Origin: an uncultured Selenomonadales bacterium
GTDB taxonomy: Bacteria > Bacillota > Negativicutes > Selenomonadales > Selenomonadaceae
Reading direction: 5' to 3'
Assembly: GCA_937877655.1 (NCBI GenBank)
Contig: CALFJC010000013.1
Location: forward strand, 1-47,110
Length of the DNA: 47,110 bases
Part shown: positions 40,431 to 47,110 of the stretch, piece after piece
How positions within the stretch are numbered: the first letter of the stretch is position 1
Layout: every line of letters begins with the position of its first letter
Notes under the pieces: generated by a model
What the model was told of the DNA's origin: nothing
What the model saw: only the letters and a program-made list of their open reading frames with translations
Database searches by the model: none
Position numbers and translations under genes: made by a program

Positions 40431-41237
40431 ATGGATTTAAAGGAAAAGGCTCGCGAAATTCGCAAGACGATTGTTGAAATGATTTACCGGGCAAATTTCG
40501 GACACGTCGGCGGAGCGTTGAGCGTAACGGAAATTCTTATCGCTCTTTATTACAAACATTTGAACATTGCGCCCGAAAAAATTTCTTCGCCCGACCGCGA
40601 CAGATTTATTTTGAGTAAAGGGCATGCTGTCGAGGCTCTCTACGCAATTCTTGCCGACAAAAATTTTATTCCGCAAAAAGATTTGATGACGTATTCGCAA
40701 TTCGGCTCGCCGTACATGTGCCACCCGACAAATAAAATTCCCGGCATTGAAATGAATACGGGATCGCTCGGACATGGTTTAGGTATCGGAGTAGGTATGG
40801 CACTCGCCGCGAAGATGGATAAGAAAAATTTTCGCGTTTATGTTGTGCTCGGCGACGGAGAAATGGCTGAAGGTTCCGTTTGGGAGGCAATTACGGCGGG
40901 CGGACATTACAAACTCGATAACTTAACCGCGATTGTCGACAGAAACCGTTTGCAAATGAGCGGCTCGACGGAAGAAGTTATGTCGCAAGATTTTCAAGAA
41001 GAACGTTGGAAAGTTTTCGGTTGGAATGTTCTTTCGATTGACGGCAACGATCTTGACGCAGTTGACGCGGCGATAACTCTTGCAAAAAAAACTTCGGGCA
41101 AGCCGACAGTCATTATCGCCAACACGATTAAAGGAAAAGGCGTTTCGTTCATGGAAAATCGGGCGGAGTGGCATCATAAAGTTCCGAACGAAATTCAATT
41201 CAAAACAGCAATGGCAGAATTGGAGGCGGCGTTATGA
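40431..41237 (+). CDS. Transketolase, N-terminal (thiamine-binding) subunit
   Basis: The first half of a split transketolase, 268 residues. It binds thiamine diphosphate: GHVGGALSVTEIL, FILSKGHAVEALYA, TGSLGHGLGIGVGMA and the GDGEMAEGSVWEA ... DRNRLQMSG metal/diphosphate motif. With its partner it moves two-carbon units between sugar phosphates in the pentose-phosphate pathway. The ATG at 40431 sits well behind GGAAGG; GTG 40422 is too close. Split transketolases are common in Firmicutes and archaea. It overlaps the next gene by four bases. Confidence 0.93.
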   Translation: MDLKEKAREIRKTIVEMIYRANFGHVGGALSVTEILIALYYKHLNIAPEKISSPDRDRFILSKGHAVEALYAILADKNFIPQKDLMTYSQFGSPYMCHPTNKIPGIEMNTGSLGHGLGIGVGMALAAKMDKKNFRVYVVLGDGEMAEGSVWEAITAGGHYKLDNLTAIVDRNRLQMSGSTEEVMSQDFQEERWKVFGWNVLSIDGNDLDAVDAAITLAKKTSGKPTVIIANTIKGKGVSFMENRAEWHHKVPNEIQFKTAMAELEAAL

Positions 41238-42163
41238 AATCGAACAAACAAATTATTAATGACGTGCTCCTTGACTCGGCGGCTGTCGATAAAAATATTG
41301 TCGTGCTTTTCAGCGACTCGCGGGGCTCGGCGTCGATGAATTCTTTTGCAGAAAAATTTCCCGCGCAGGTTGTCGAAGTTGGCATTGCGGAACAAAATCT
41401 TGTTTCGATAGCGGCAGGGCTTGCCTCTTGCGGAAAAAAATCTTTTGCAATTTCGCCGGCGGCATTTTTATCTGCGCGGAGCATGGAGCAGATAAAAGTT
41501 GATGTTGCCTACTCGAATACAAATGTTAAACTTATCGGCATTTCGGGCGGAATAAGTTACGGCGGGATTGGCGCGACGCATCACGCGACGAACGACATTG
41601 CGGCGATGGCTTCGATTCACGGACTGAGAGTTTATTTCCCAAGCGACAATTTTTTGACGGAAAAATTGATTCGCGCCTTGCTTGAAGATAATTTGCCCGC
41701 TTATGTTCGCGTCGGAAGAAATCCTGTTGAAAATATTTACAGCGGCGGAGAAAATTTTCAGCTTGATAAGGCAATGACGGTTTTTGAAGGCGAAGACGTG
41801 ACGATTATTTCTTGCGGCGAGCTCGTTCAAAATGCAGTCAAGGCGGCGGCGATTCTCTTTGACGAAAATATTTCTGCGCGGGTTATCGACATGTATTGCC
41901 TTAAGCCGATTGACAAAGAAATTATTCTCAAGGCGGCTCGCGAGACAAAAGGAATTATCACGGTTGAAGAACATTCGCCCTTCGGCGGCTTGGGAGCAAT
42001 GGTCGCGCAAGTTACGGCTGAAAATTATCCCGTTAAAGTTTTGAACTTGAGTTTGCCCGATGCGCCCGTTATTCCCGGCGAACCTGACGAAGTTTTTAAA
42101 TATTACGGTCTTGACGGCGAAGGCATTGCAGAGACTGTAAAAAAATTCTTGGGAGATGATTGA
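41234..42163 (+). CDS. Transketolase, C-terminal subunit
   Basis: Second half of the split transketolase, 309 residues, carrying the pyrimidine-binding and C-terminal domains: EVGIAEQNLVSIAAGLA (the conserved activating glutamate), GISYGGIGATHHATNDIA, YVRVGR, and a C-terminal domain with EEHSPFGGLGAMVAQ. ATGA overlap with the first subunit points to stoichiometric synthesis. The gene after it, nadE, begins within a few bases of its stop. Confidence 0.93.
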   Translation: MKSNKQIINDVLLDSAAVDKNIVVLFSDSRGSASMNSFAEKFPAQVVEVGIAEQNLVSIAAGLASCGKKSFAISPAAFLSARSMEQIKVDVAYSNTNVKLIGISGGISYGGIGATHHATNDIAAMASIHGLRVYFPSDNFLTEKLIRALLEDNLPAYVRVGRNPVENIYSGGENFQLDKAMTVFEGEDVTIISCGELVQNAVKAAAILFDENISARVIDMYCLKPIDKEIILKAARETKGIITVEEHSPFGGLGAMVAQVTAENYPVKVLNLSLPDAPVIPGEPDEVFKYYGLDGEGIAETVKKFLGDD

Positions 42164-42165
42164 TT

Positions 42166-43884
42166 TTGAAGATAGCTTATGTACAAATGAAAGTTGCGGC
42201 GGGACATCCCGACGTGAACACAAAAAAAATTTTGCAGTTCATTGAACAGGCGCGGGCAGGCGGCGCGGACGTTGTAATTTTTCCTGAACTTGCGGTTCCG
42301 GGAAGAATGCTCGGCGAAGTGTGGCGAGAAAGAAGTTTTCAGCGCGAATGCATACTTTGCGGTAATGAAATTATTGCGGCGAGCAAAAAAATACTCGTTG
42401 TTTTCGGCAACCTTGAAGTTTTAGAACCGGAAGCAGATATTTCGGACATATTCAATTCGATTTTCTTTGCAAAGGACGGAAAATTAATTATCGATCCCGT
42501 AGAAAAATATTGGAACCTCAATGATGAAGAAAAATATTTTTACTCTCCTAACCATGCTTCGCCCTCGATTAGTATCCGAATCGGCAGGAAAAAATATCGC
42601 GTCAGTGTAGTTTTGGGACTTGATTCCAATCACGAAAAAAATGATTTGATTTTAAGATTTATTGACGATCCTTTTCGTTCGTGTAAAATCACTTCCCATC
42701 AAAGATTTTCTCCGAATAAATGTCCCGTCATTCAAGTCGGCGCAGTCGGCATTCAAAACACGGGCAAAACTATTTACACTTTCGACGGACAAAGTGCAGT
42801 TTTCAATTCACGCGGCGAAGTCGTTCAAATTGCCGAGCCGTTTGCGGAGTGTTTGAACTTTATCGAGCTTGAAGAGATTGATAAAATGCCCGCGCTTAAA
42901 CTCCCCGAAGTCAGCGAGGCGGAAAAAATTTATCGGGCGATAAGTTACGGCGTGAAAAATTTCCTTGAACAAATCGGCATGAAAAAAATTGTTATCGGCG
43001 TTTCGGGCGGGATTGATTCTGCGGTTGCCGCTGCGCTTTACACAAAAATTTTGGGCGCGGAAAATGTTTACCTTGTCAACATGCCGAGCAAATTCAATTC
43101 TTCGACGACGAAAAATCTCAGCGAACAACTTGCTAAAAATCTCGGTTGCAAATATTTTGTCTTACCGATTCAAGAGTCTGTCGATTGGACGGTTAAGCAG
43201 TTGGAAGAAGTCGGCTTGGAAGTTTCAAATTTTGTCAAGGAAAATATTCAAGCCCGCGACAGAAGCGCAAGAATTTTGGCGGCAGTTGCGGCGAGCGTCG
43301 GCGGAGTTTTCACTTGCAATGCCAATAAAGCTGAATCAACCGTCGGCTACGCGACGCTTTACGGCGACGAGGCGGGCTTTTTATCCGCGCTTGCCGATTT
43401 GTGGAAGTTTCAAGTTTATGATTTGGCGCGATACATGAACGAAAAAATTTATAAGCGCGAAGTCATTCCGCAGGGAATAATTGACATTGTGCCCAGCGCA
43501 GAACTTTCAACCGCGCAGAACGTTGACGAAGGCAAGGGCGACCCGCTGAAATATCCTTATCACGATTATTTGTTGAGAGCTTTCGTTGAATACAATTTGT
43601 CGCCCGAATCAATTCTTAGATATTACAAAGACGGCAATTTGGAAAAAGAAATCGGTTGTGCCGAAGGTTTGGTTGAAAAATATTTTCCGACTGCGCAGGA
43701 TTTTATCGCCGACTTGGAGCGTTGGTGGAAACAGTTCACGGGAATTGGCGTTGCCAAAAGAATTCAATCGCCGCCGATTCTTGCCGTAACCGATTCTCCT
43801 TTCGGTGCCCGCGCAGAGTCTCAAAATGGTGTCCACTTCACGAAAAATTATCTTGAACTCAAAAATAAATTGCTTGCTCAATAA
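42166..43884 (+). CDS. nadE: NAD+ synthetase with degenerate glutaminase domain
   Basis: Makes NAD+ from deamido-NAD+ and ATP. The C-terminal synthetase domain is intact: PP-loop GVSGGIDSAVAAALY, NKAESTVGYATLYGD and LADLWKFQVYDLARYM. The N-terminal nitrilase-like domain, which normally frees ammonia from glutamine, keeps the glutamate (FPELAVPG) and a shortened lysine region (VEKYWNLNDEEKYF), but the Cys loop expected as LICEDGW reads VVLGLDSN, so the nucleophile is missing. At 572 residues it is shorter than the usual 630-650. TTG 42166 has GGGAG ten bases upstream and fits better than TTG 42160. It probably uses free ammonia. Confidence 0.88.
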   Translation: MKIAYVQMKVAAGHPDVNTKKILQFIEQARAGGADVVIFPELAVPGRMLGEVWRERSFQRECILCGNEIIAASKKILVVFGNLEVLEPEADISDIFNSIFFAKDGKLIIDPVEKYWNLNDEEKYFYSPNHASPSISIRIGRKKYRVSVVLGLDSNHEKNDLILRFIDDPFRSCKITSHQRFSPNKCPVIQVGAVGIQNTGKTIYTFDGQSAVFNSRGEVVQIAEPFAECLNFIELEEIDKMPALKLPEVSEAEKIYRAISYGVKNFLEQIGMKKIVIGVSGGIDSAVAAALYTKILGAENVYLVNMPSKFNSSTTKNLSEQLAKNLGCKYFVLPIQESVDWTVKQLEEVGLEVSNFVKENIQARDRSARILAAVAASVGGVFTCNANKAESTVGYATLYGDEAGFLSALADLWKFQVYDLARYMNEKIYKREVIPQGIIDIVPSAELSTAQNVDEGKGDPLKYPYHDYLLRAFVEYNLSPESILRYYKDGNLEKEIGCAEGLVEKYFPTAQDFIADLERWWKQFTGIGVAKRIQSPPILAVTDSPFGARAESQNGVHFTKNYLELKNKLLAQ

Positions 43885-43898
43885 AATTTTTCGCAACA

Positions 43899-43940
43899 AA
43901 AAAACTCCCTGCCTTATTGACGGGGAGTTTTTTATTTTTA
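43899..43940. terminator. Bidirectional terminator
   Basis: AAAAAACTCCC on the left pairs with GGGGAGTTTTTT on the right around a partly mismatched core. It serves the convergent nadE and oxidoreductase genes. Confidence 0.75.
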
Positions 43941-44903
43941 AATCTCGTTGCATTTATCAACGACGGTCATGACGTTCAGAGAAATTTTCAAACTCTCCTC
44001 GACCGCCGAATAATTTTTTTGCTTGAAAATCTCGGCGAAGTCAACAAACTCATGAACCATGCGATGATTAAATTTGTTCAGAGAAAATTTTTGAACTTCT
44101 CCGCCGCGAACAGCCATTTCAAAAGAATTTAATTCATTGGGTGCGCCGTGAGCCGAAATGTAACCTTTATCGCCTTGAATGCTGATGAAAGATTGACTTT
44201 CCGAATCTTTTGCGCCGACACATTGCGCCAAAAAATTTTCATACTCAAGAAAAATAATTCCGCTCGTGTCAATGCCGTTCCAACCGCGATTTGCCGCGTA
44301 AGAAATTTTTTTCGGCAAGCCGAACAATCCGACGACAAAATTTAAATTGTAAATGTTGATGTCCATAAGCGCGCCACCGAAAAGTTTCGGATCAAAGGCG
44401 GGCGCGACTTCACCCTTTTTATAAGCGTCGTAGCGGCTCGAATACTGCGAGTAATTGCAAAGGACGATTTTAATTTCTCCGAGCTTGGGGAGCGCGTCGC
44501 GGATGGCAAAAAAATTCGGCAGATGCAAAGTCGTTATCGCCTCGAACAAATAAATTTTTTTACTCAGCGCAATGTCGATTAATTCTTGCGCCTGCGCGGC
44601 TGTCGTCGTGAAAGGTTTTTCGACGATAACATTTTTGCCCGCCTCAAGAAATTTTTTGGCGTATTCGTAATGAACGGAATTAATCAAGCCGATATAAACA
44701 AAATCAATCGCGGCGTCGTTCAAAATTTCATCCAAGTCGGTTGTGAATTTTTCAATGTTAAATTTTTCGGCAAGGGCGGCGGCTTTATCGCGGCTGTGCG
44801 GTCGCGCCCAAATATTTTTGACGCAAAATTTCTCCGATGCTTGAATTGCGCCGAGTGCTTCGGGAATAATTTTACCCGTGCCCAAAATCGCAATGTTAAT
44901 CAT
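43938..44903 (-). CDS. Gfo/Idh/MocA family oxidoreductase
   Basis: NAD(P)-dependent sugar-type dehydrogenase, 321 residues. The N-terminal Rossmann fold has AILGTGKI; the EKPF motif (NVIVEKPFTTT) carries the catalytic-region lysine typical of the family. The C-terminal alpha/beta domain shows GGALMDINIYNLNFVVGLFG, where the usual catalytic His is asparagine or shifted. Substrate (a cyclic sugar, inositol or dihydrodiol) cannot be told. It is a single minus-strand gene between nadE and the thioesterase, with its start next to a heptamer repeat that also supplies its AAGGGGG-type ribosome site. Confidence 0.9.
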   Translation of the reverse strand: MINIAILGTGKIIPEALGAIQASEKFCVKNIWARPHSRDKAAALAEKFNIEKFTTDLDEILNDAAIDFVYIGLINSVHYEYAKKFLEAGKNVIVEKPFTTTAAQAQELIDIALSKKIYLFEAITTLHLPNFFAIRDALPKLGEIKIVLCNYSQYSSRYDAYKKGEVAPAFDPKLFGGALMDINIYNLNFVVGLFGLPKKISYAANRGWNGIDTSGIIFLEYENFLAQCVGAKDSESQSFISIQGDKGYISAHGAPNELNSFEMAVRGGEVQKFSLNKFNHRMVHEFVDFAEIFKQKNYSAVEESLKISLNVMTVVDKCNEI

Positions 44904-44913
44904 TTCAAATTCC

Positions 44914-44962
44914 CCCTTATCCCTTATCCCATTTCCCTTATCCCTTATCCCATTTCCCTTTA
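44914..44962. repeat. Heptamer tandem repeat (CCCTTAT) with 21-bp higher-order period
   Basis: Seven units: CCCTTAT, CCCTTAT, CCCATTT, then the same three again, then a partial CCCTTTAT. It lies between divergent genes, directly before the oxidoreductase start and overlapping the left side of the thioesterase promoter. Confidence 0.8.
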
Positions 44963-44965
44963 TCC

Positions 44966-44993
44966 TTGCTTTTTCCTGCGCCTGTGCTAAAAT
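44966..44993 (+). promoter_or_regulatory. Promoter of the thioesterase gene
   Basis: TTGCTT (44966-44971), 16 bases, TAAAAT (44988-44993). An in-frame TTG at 44966 therefore cannot be the start; TTG 45017 behind GAAGGAG is chosen. Confidence 0.5.
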
Positions 44994-45016
44994 TTCGGCT
45001 CGAAGGAGTGAACGTT

Positions 45017-45439
45017 TTGATAAAACCTACGCAGGAACAGATTATAAAATTTTATCACGAAAACACGGTCATAGATTTTTTGGAAATAGAAGTTGTGCCG
45101 ACGCCCGACGGCGAAGCCCGCTTGGAACTCTGCGCGGATTCTCGTCACGCAAATTTATATTCGATGGCGCACGGCGGAGTTTTAACCACAATGGCTGATA
45201 CCGCAATGGGCGCGAAATGCTTGGCATTGAACAAAAAAGTTGTGACGATCTCGCTGAACATAGAATTCATGCACGCAGTAATGACGAACACGCCGCGAGT
45301 TTTCACGGAAGCAAAAGTTTTGCACGACGGAAGAAAAACTATGGTTTGCGAATGCAAAATCCTTGACGCGAAAGGAAAACTTTACGCAAAAGCAACCGCG
45401 ACATTTTTTGTTGTCGGAAATTTACTTGAGGAAGATTAA
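45017..45439 (+). CDS. PaaI-type hotdog-fold thioesterase
   Basis: Hotdog acyl-CoA thioesterase, 140 residues. The core helix motif HGGVLTTMADTAMGAKC is the PaaI/YbgC-like signature, followed by strands VVTISLNIEFMHAV and KATATFFVV. Relatives hydrolyse short-chain or aromatic acyl-CoA. Start is TTG 45017 (MIKPTQEQII) with GAAGGAG upstream. It stands alone between the oxidoreductase and the LPP20-like gene; the physiological acyl group is unknown. Confidence 0.88.
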   Translation: MIKPTQEQIIKFYHENTVIDFLEIEVVPTPDGEARLELCADSRHANLYSMAHGGVLTTMADTAMGAKCLALNKKVVTISLNIEFMHAVMTNTPRVFTEAKVLHDGRKTMVCECKILDAKGKLYAKATATFFVVGNLLEED

Positions 45440-45522
45440 CAAATTTTTCATGGCGTCAAAGCGGATTTTAATCATTAAGCCCTAAACTTTACACAAGAAA
45501 AAATTTTTGGGAGGTTTTGAAG

Positions 45523-46344
45523 ATGTTTAAGAAAATTAAATTGCTCGGCGCGTTGCTCGCGATAATTTTATTTGCAGTGAGCGGAAAAGCAGATGCCGCG
45601 CCGAATTGGAACACGAACACAATTCAAGTGACGGGCATGGGCGTTGCGAATCCCGCAATGGCAAGGACGCCTGCCCACGCGTCCATGATGGCTCGTCGGG
45701 CGGCTGTCGCTGATGCTTATCGTCAACTCGCCGAAGCTGTCAACGGCGTCCAAGTCGACGCTGAAACAACAGTTGAGCAGATGATTTTGACTTCCGACGT
45801 TGTTAAAACCAGAATCAGCGCGGTTATCAAAGGCGCGCAAATTATTTCTGAAGGAGAACTTTCCGGCGGCGGCTATTCCGTCACAATGGAGCTTCCGCTT
45901 TTCGGCGGCAACGGCGGACTTGCTGAAACAGTTATCGAACGCCCGACTTACGTTGAACCTTTTCCTGTTCCCGCGCCCGATTATCGTCCGCCCGTCATTG
46001 AGCGTCCGTCTTACAGCGGTTATACAGGTTTAATCGTCGACTGCAGAGGGCTCGGCAGACTCAATCCCGTCATGAGCCCCGTCATCAAAAATATCAGCGG
46101 GCAAAAAATTTACGGACATAAAAATCTTGACTACGACAGAATTATTGTCGAAGGCATGGCGACTTACGCGCAGGATATGAGCCAAGCCGCCCGCGCAGGT
46201 TCCAATCCGCTGATTGTTCGCGCCATTGCCCTTGAAGATCACAACGCCAACCCCGTTCTCAGCATGGACGATTCCGATCTTGTCCTTTACGAAAACAATC
46301 AATCGCATTTCCTTGAAAATATCGCGGTGGTTTTCCTTTACTGA
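45523..46344 (+). CDS. Secreted LPP20-like protein
   Basis: Exported protein of 273 residues with a signal peptide (FKKIKLLGALLAIILFAVSG, cleavage near ADA-A). The first domain fits the LPP20 pattern: IQVTGMGVANP, ARRAAVADAYRQLAEAVNGV, VKTRISAVIKGAQI and SVTMELPLFG. A proline-rich linker (about residues 145-170) leads to a second domain with LIVDCRGLGRLNPVMSP. There is no lipobox cysteine, so it should be periplasmic or surface-exposed rather than lipid-anchored. ATG 45523 is eight bases after GGGAGG. LPP20-type proteins occur in the outer envelope; exact function is unknown. Confidence 0.75.
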   Translation: MFKKIKLLGALLAIILFAVSGKADAAPNWNTNTIQVTGMGVANPAMARTPAHASMMARRAAVADAYRQLAEAVNGVQVDAETTVEQMILTSDVVKTRISAVIKGAQIISEGELSGGGYSVTMELPLFGGNGGLAETVIERPTYVEPFPVPAPDYRPPVIERPSYSGYTGLIVDCRGLGRLNPVMSPVIKNISGQKIYGHKNLDYDRIIVEGMATYAQDMSQAARAGSNPLIVRAIALEDHNANPVLSMDDSDLVLYENNQSHFLENIAVVFLY

Positions 46345-46356
46345 ATAATTTTTACA

Positions 46357-46403
46357 AAAAAAAATCCCTTCCTGTGATATAATTTTTGCAGGAGGGATTT
46401 TTT
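46357..46403. promoter_or_regulatory. Extended -10 promoter and hairpin over the ribosome site of the type IIG gene
   Basis: AAAATCCCT-T-CCTG on the left pairs with CAGGAGGGATTTT on the right, with one bulged base; the 3' arm contains the GGAGGG ribosome site of the gene at 46405 and is followed by T. TGATATAAT (extended -10, TATAAT at 46378-46383) lies in the loop. The stem can also end transcription of the upstream gene. Confidence 0.5.
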
Positions 46404-46404
46404 C

Positions 46405-47110
46405 ATGAATATGAAAGATTTTGTAAGGAAATGGTCGGCTCGCGGCTACGAAAAGGGCGACGCGCAACCTTTTTGGCTCTCTTTGCTCCGTGATGTGTTC
46501 AATATCGACGAGCCGGAAGATTTTATCAGCTTTGAAGTCCCGATTCCGCACGGGTTTATTGACGGGCTGATTGTTTCCACGAAAACTTTAATCGAACAGA
46601 AAAGTTCAACCGTGAATCTCGACGACGAAGAAATTTTTCGCCAGGCTAAACGCTATAACGACGCCTTAGAATATTCGCGGAAGGCTCGCTGGATTATCAC
46701 TTGCAACTTTAAAGAGTTTCGCGTCTTCGATATGGATAAAAAATTTCCCGAACGCGACCCGATTAAAATTTTCCTCTACGAATTGCCTAAACGCTTTAAC
46801 GTCCTGAATTTTATCGTCGAACAGCAAAATATTTCCTACGAACGCGAACTTTCCGTCAAGGCTAGCGCAATCGTCGCCAAAATCTATGACGGTCTCCGCG
46901 CCGAACTTAAAATCCAATCTGACAAAGCACTTTCCGACTTGAATAAGCTTTGCGTCCGATTGGTTTTCTGTTTATACGCCGAGAGCATTGATATTTTCGG
47001 CAAACACAAGATTTTCCGTGACTATCTTCGCGGCGCAAGGAATATTCGCCAAGACTTATTGGAGCTGTTCAAAGTCCTAGATACGCCGATTGAAAATCGC
47101 AGCCCGTACC
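46405..47110 (+). CDS. MmeI-like type IIG restriction-modification enzyme, 5' part (runs off the window)
   Basis: The first 235 residues of a large single-chain restriction-methyltransferase. The start MNMKDFVRKWSARGYEKGD with FWLSLLRDVFNI is typical of this family. A PD-(D/E)xK-type nuclease core follows (D53 in GFIDGL, E64 and K66 in LIEQKS), then QAKRYNDALEYSRKARWIITCNFKEFRVFD. A helical connector begins near residue 140. The methylase and target-recognition domains would lie past the right edge. It methylates one strand and cuts at a distance in characterised relatives. ATG 46405 is seven bases after GGAGGGA. Confidence 0.85.
   Translation, partial: MNMKDFVRKWSARGYEKGDAQPFWLSLLRDVFNIDEPEDFISFEVPIPHGFIDGLIVSTKTLIEQKSSTVNLDDEEIFRQAKRYNDALEYSRKARWIITCNFKEFRVFDMDKKFPERDPIKIFLYELPKRFNVLNFIVEQQNISYERELSVKASAIVAKIYDGLRAELKIQSDKALSDLNKLCVRLVFCLYAESIDIFGKHKIFRDYLRGARNIRQDLLELFKVLDTPIENRSPY

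Overview
The window reads as chromosomal DNA of an anaerobic, outer-membrane-bearing Firmicute, most likely Negativicutes (Selenomonadales-like). Firmicute markers are the dprA-topA-trmFO-hslV-hslU gene order, an HslV with a short propeptide, a DUF896 protein and a split transketolase. Heptose-bisphosphate phosphatase GmhB implies lipopolysaccharide. A flavodiiron protein (FprA) implies strict anaerobiosis, and BspA-like leucine-rich proteins suggest a gut or rumen host. This placement is inference; no marker gene could be searched.

Layout. 0.1-6.8 kb: an iron-type solute-binding protein diverges from an operon of four tandem paralogues of an unrecognised ~142-residue family, then fabF, gmhB, deoB and a TatD nuclease. 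6.8-8.0 kb: a frameshifted BspA-like gene. 8.0-14.1 kb: minus-strand operon dprA-topA-trmFO-hslV-hslU, in which the topoisomerase has lost most of its metal-binding motif. 14.3-18.5 kb: FliB-like lysine methylase, DUF896, proC, an orphan Flp-type pilin, DUF805 and two unknown small proteins. 18.5-20.35 kb: a possible winged-helix protein, tRNA-Arg(TCT) and decayed gene relics. 20.35-29.55 kb: a minus-strand cassette of fprA, a DUF262/DUF1524 (GmrSD-like) nuclease, a DUF6079 (BrxC/PglY-like) ATPase and an N6/N4 DNA methyltransferase. This is a candidate anti-phage system resembling BREX but without PglZ. 29.7-32.0 kb: a STAS protein, an unknown, and a gene switched off by a C10 tract. 32.0-40.3 kb: a nickel/peptide-type ABC transporter split in two modules around a BspA-like protein and a duplicated non-coding segment, with a SAM methyltransferase at its end. 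40.4-46.3 kb: split transketolase, an NAD synthetase whose glutaminase site is degenerate, a Gfo/Idh/MocA oxidoreductase, a hotdog thioesterase and an LPP20-like secreted protein. 46.4 kb to the end: the start of an MmeI-like type IIG restriction-modification enzyme.

The most striking window-wide signal is the 8-mer CCGCGCAG (extended CCGCGCAGRTT). I hand-counted 49 copies, 24 in one orientation and 25 in the other, roughly one per kilobase. Copies lie in genes in several frames and also in terminators, a tRNA leader and a promoter spacer. This distribution resembles a DNA-uptake sequence or another genome-wide signal. All counts and pairings were made by eye.
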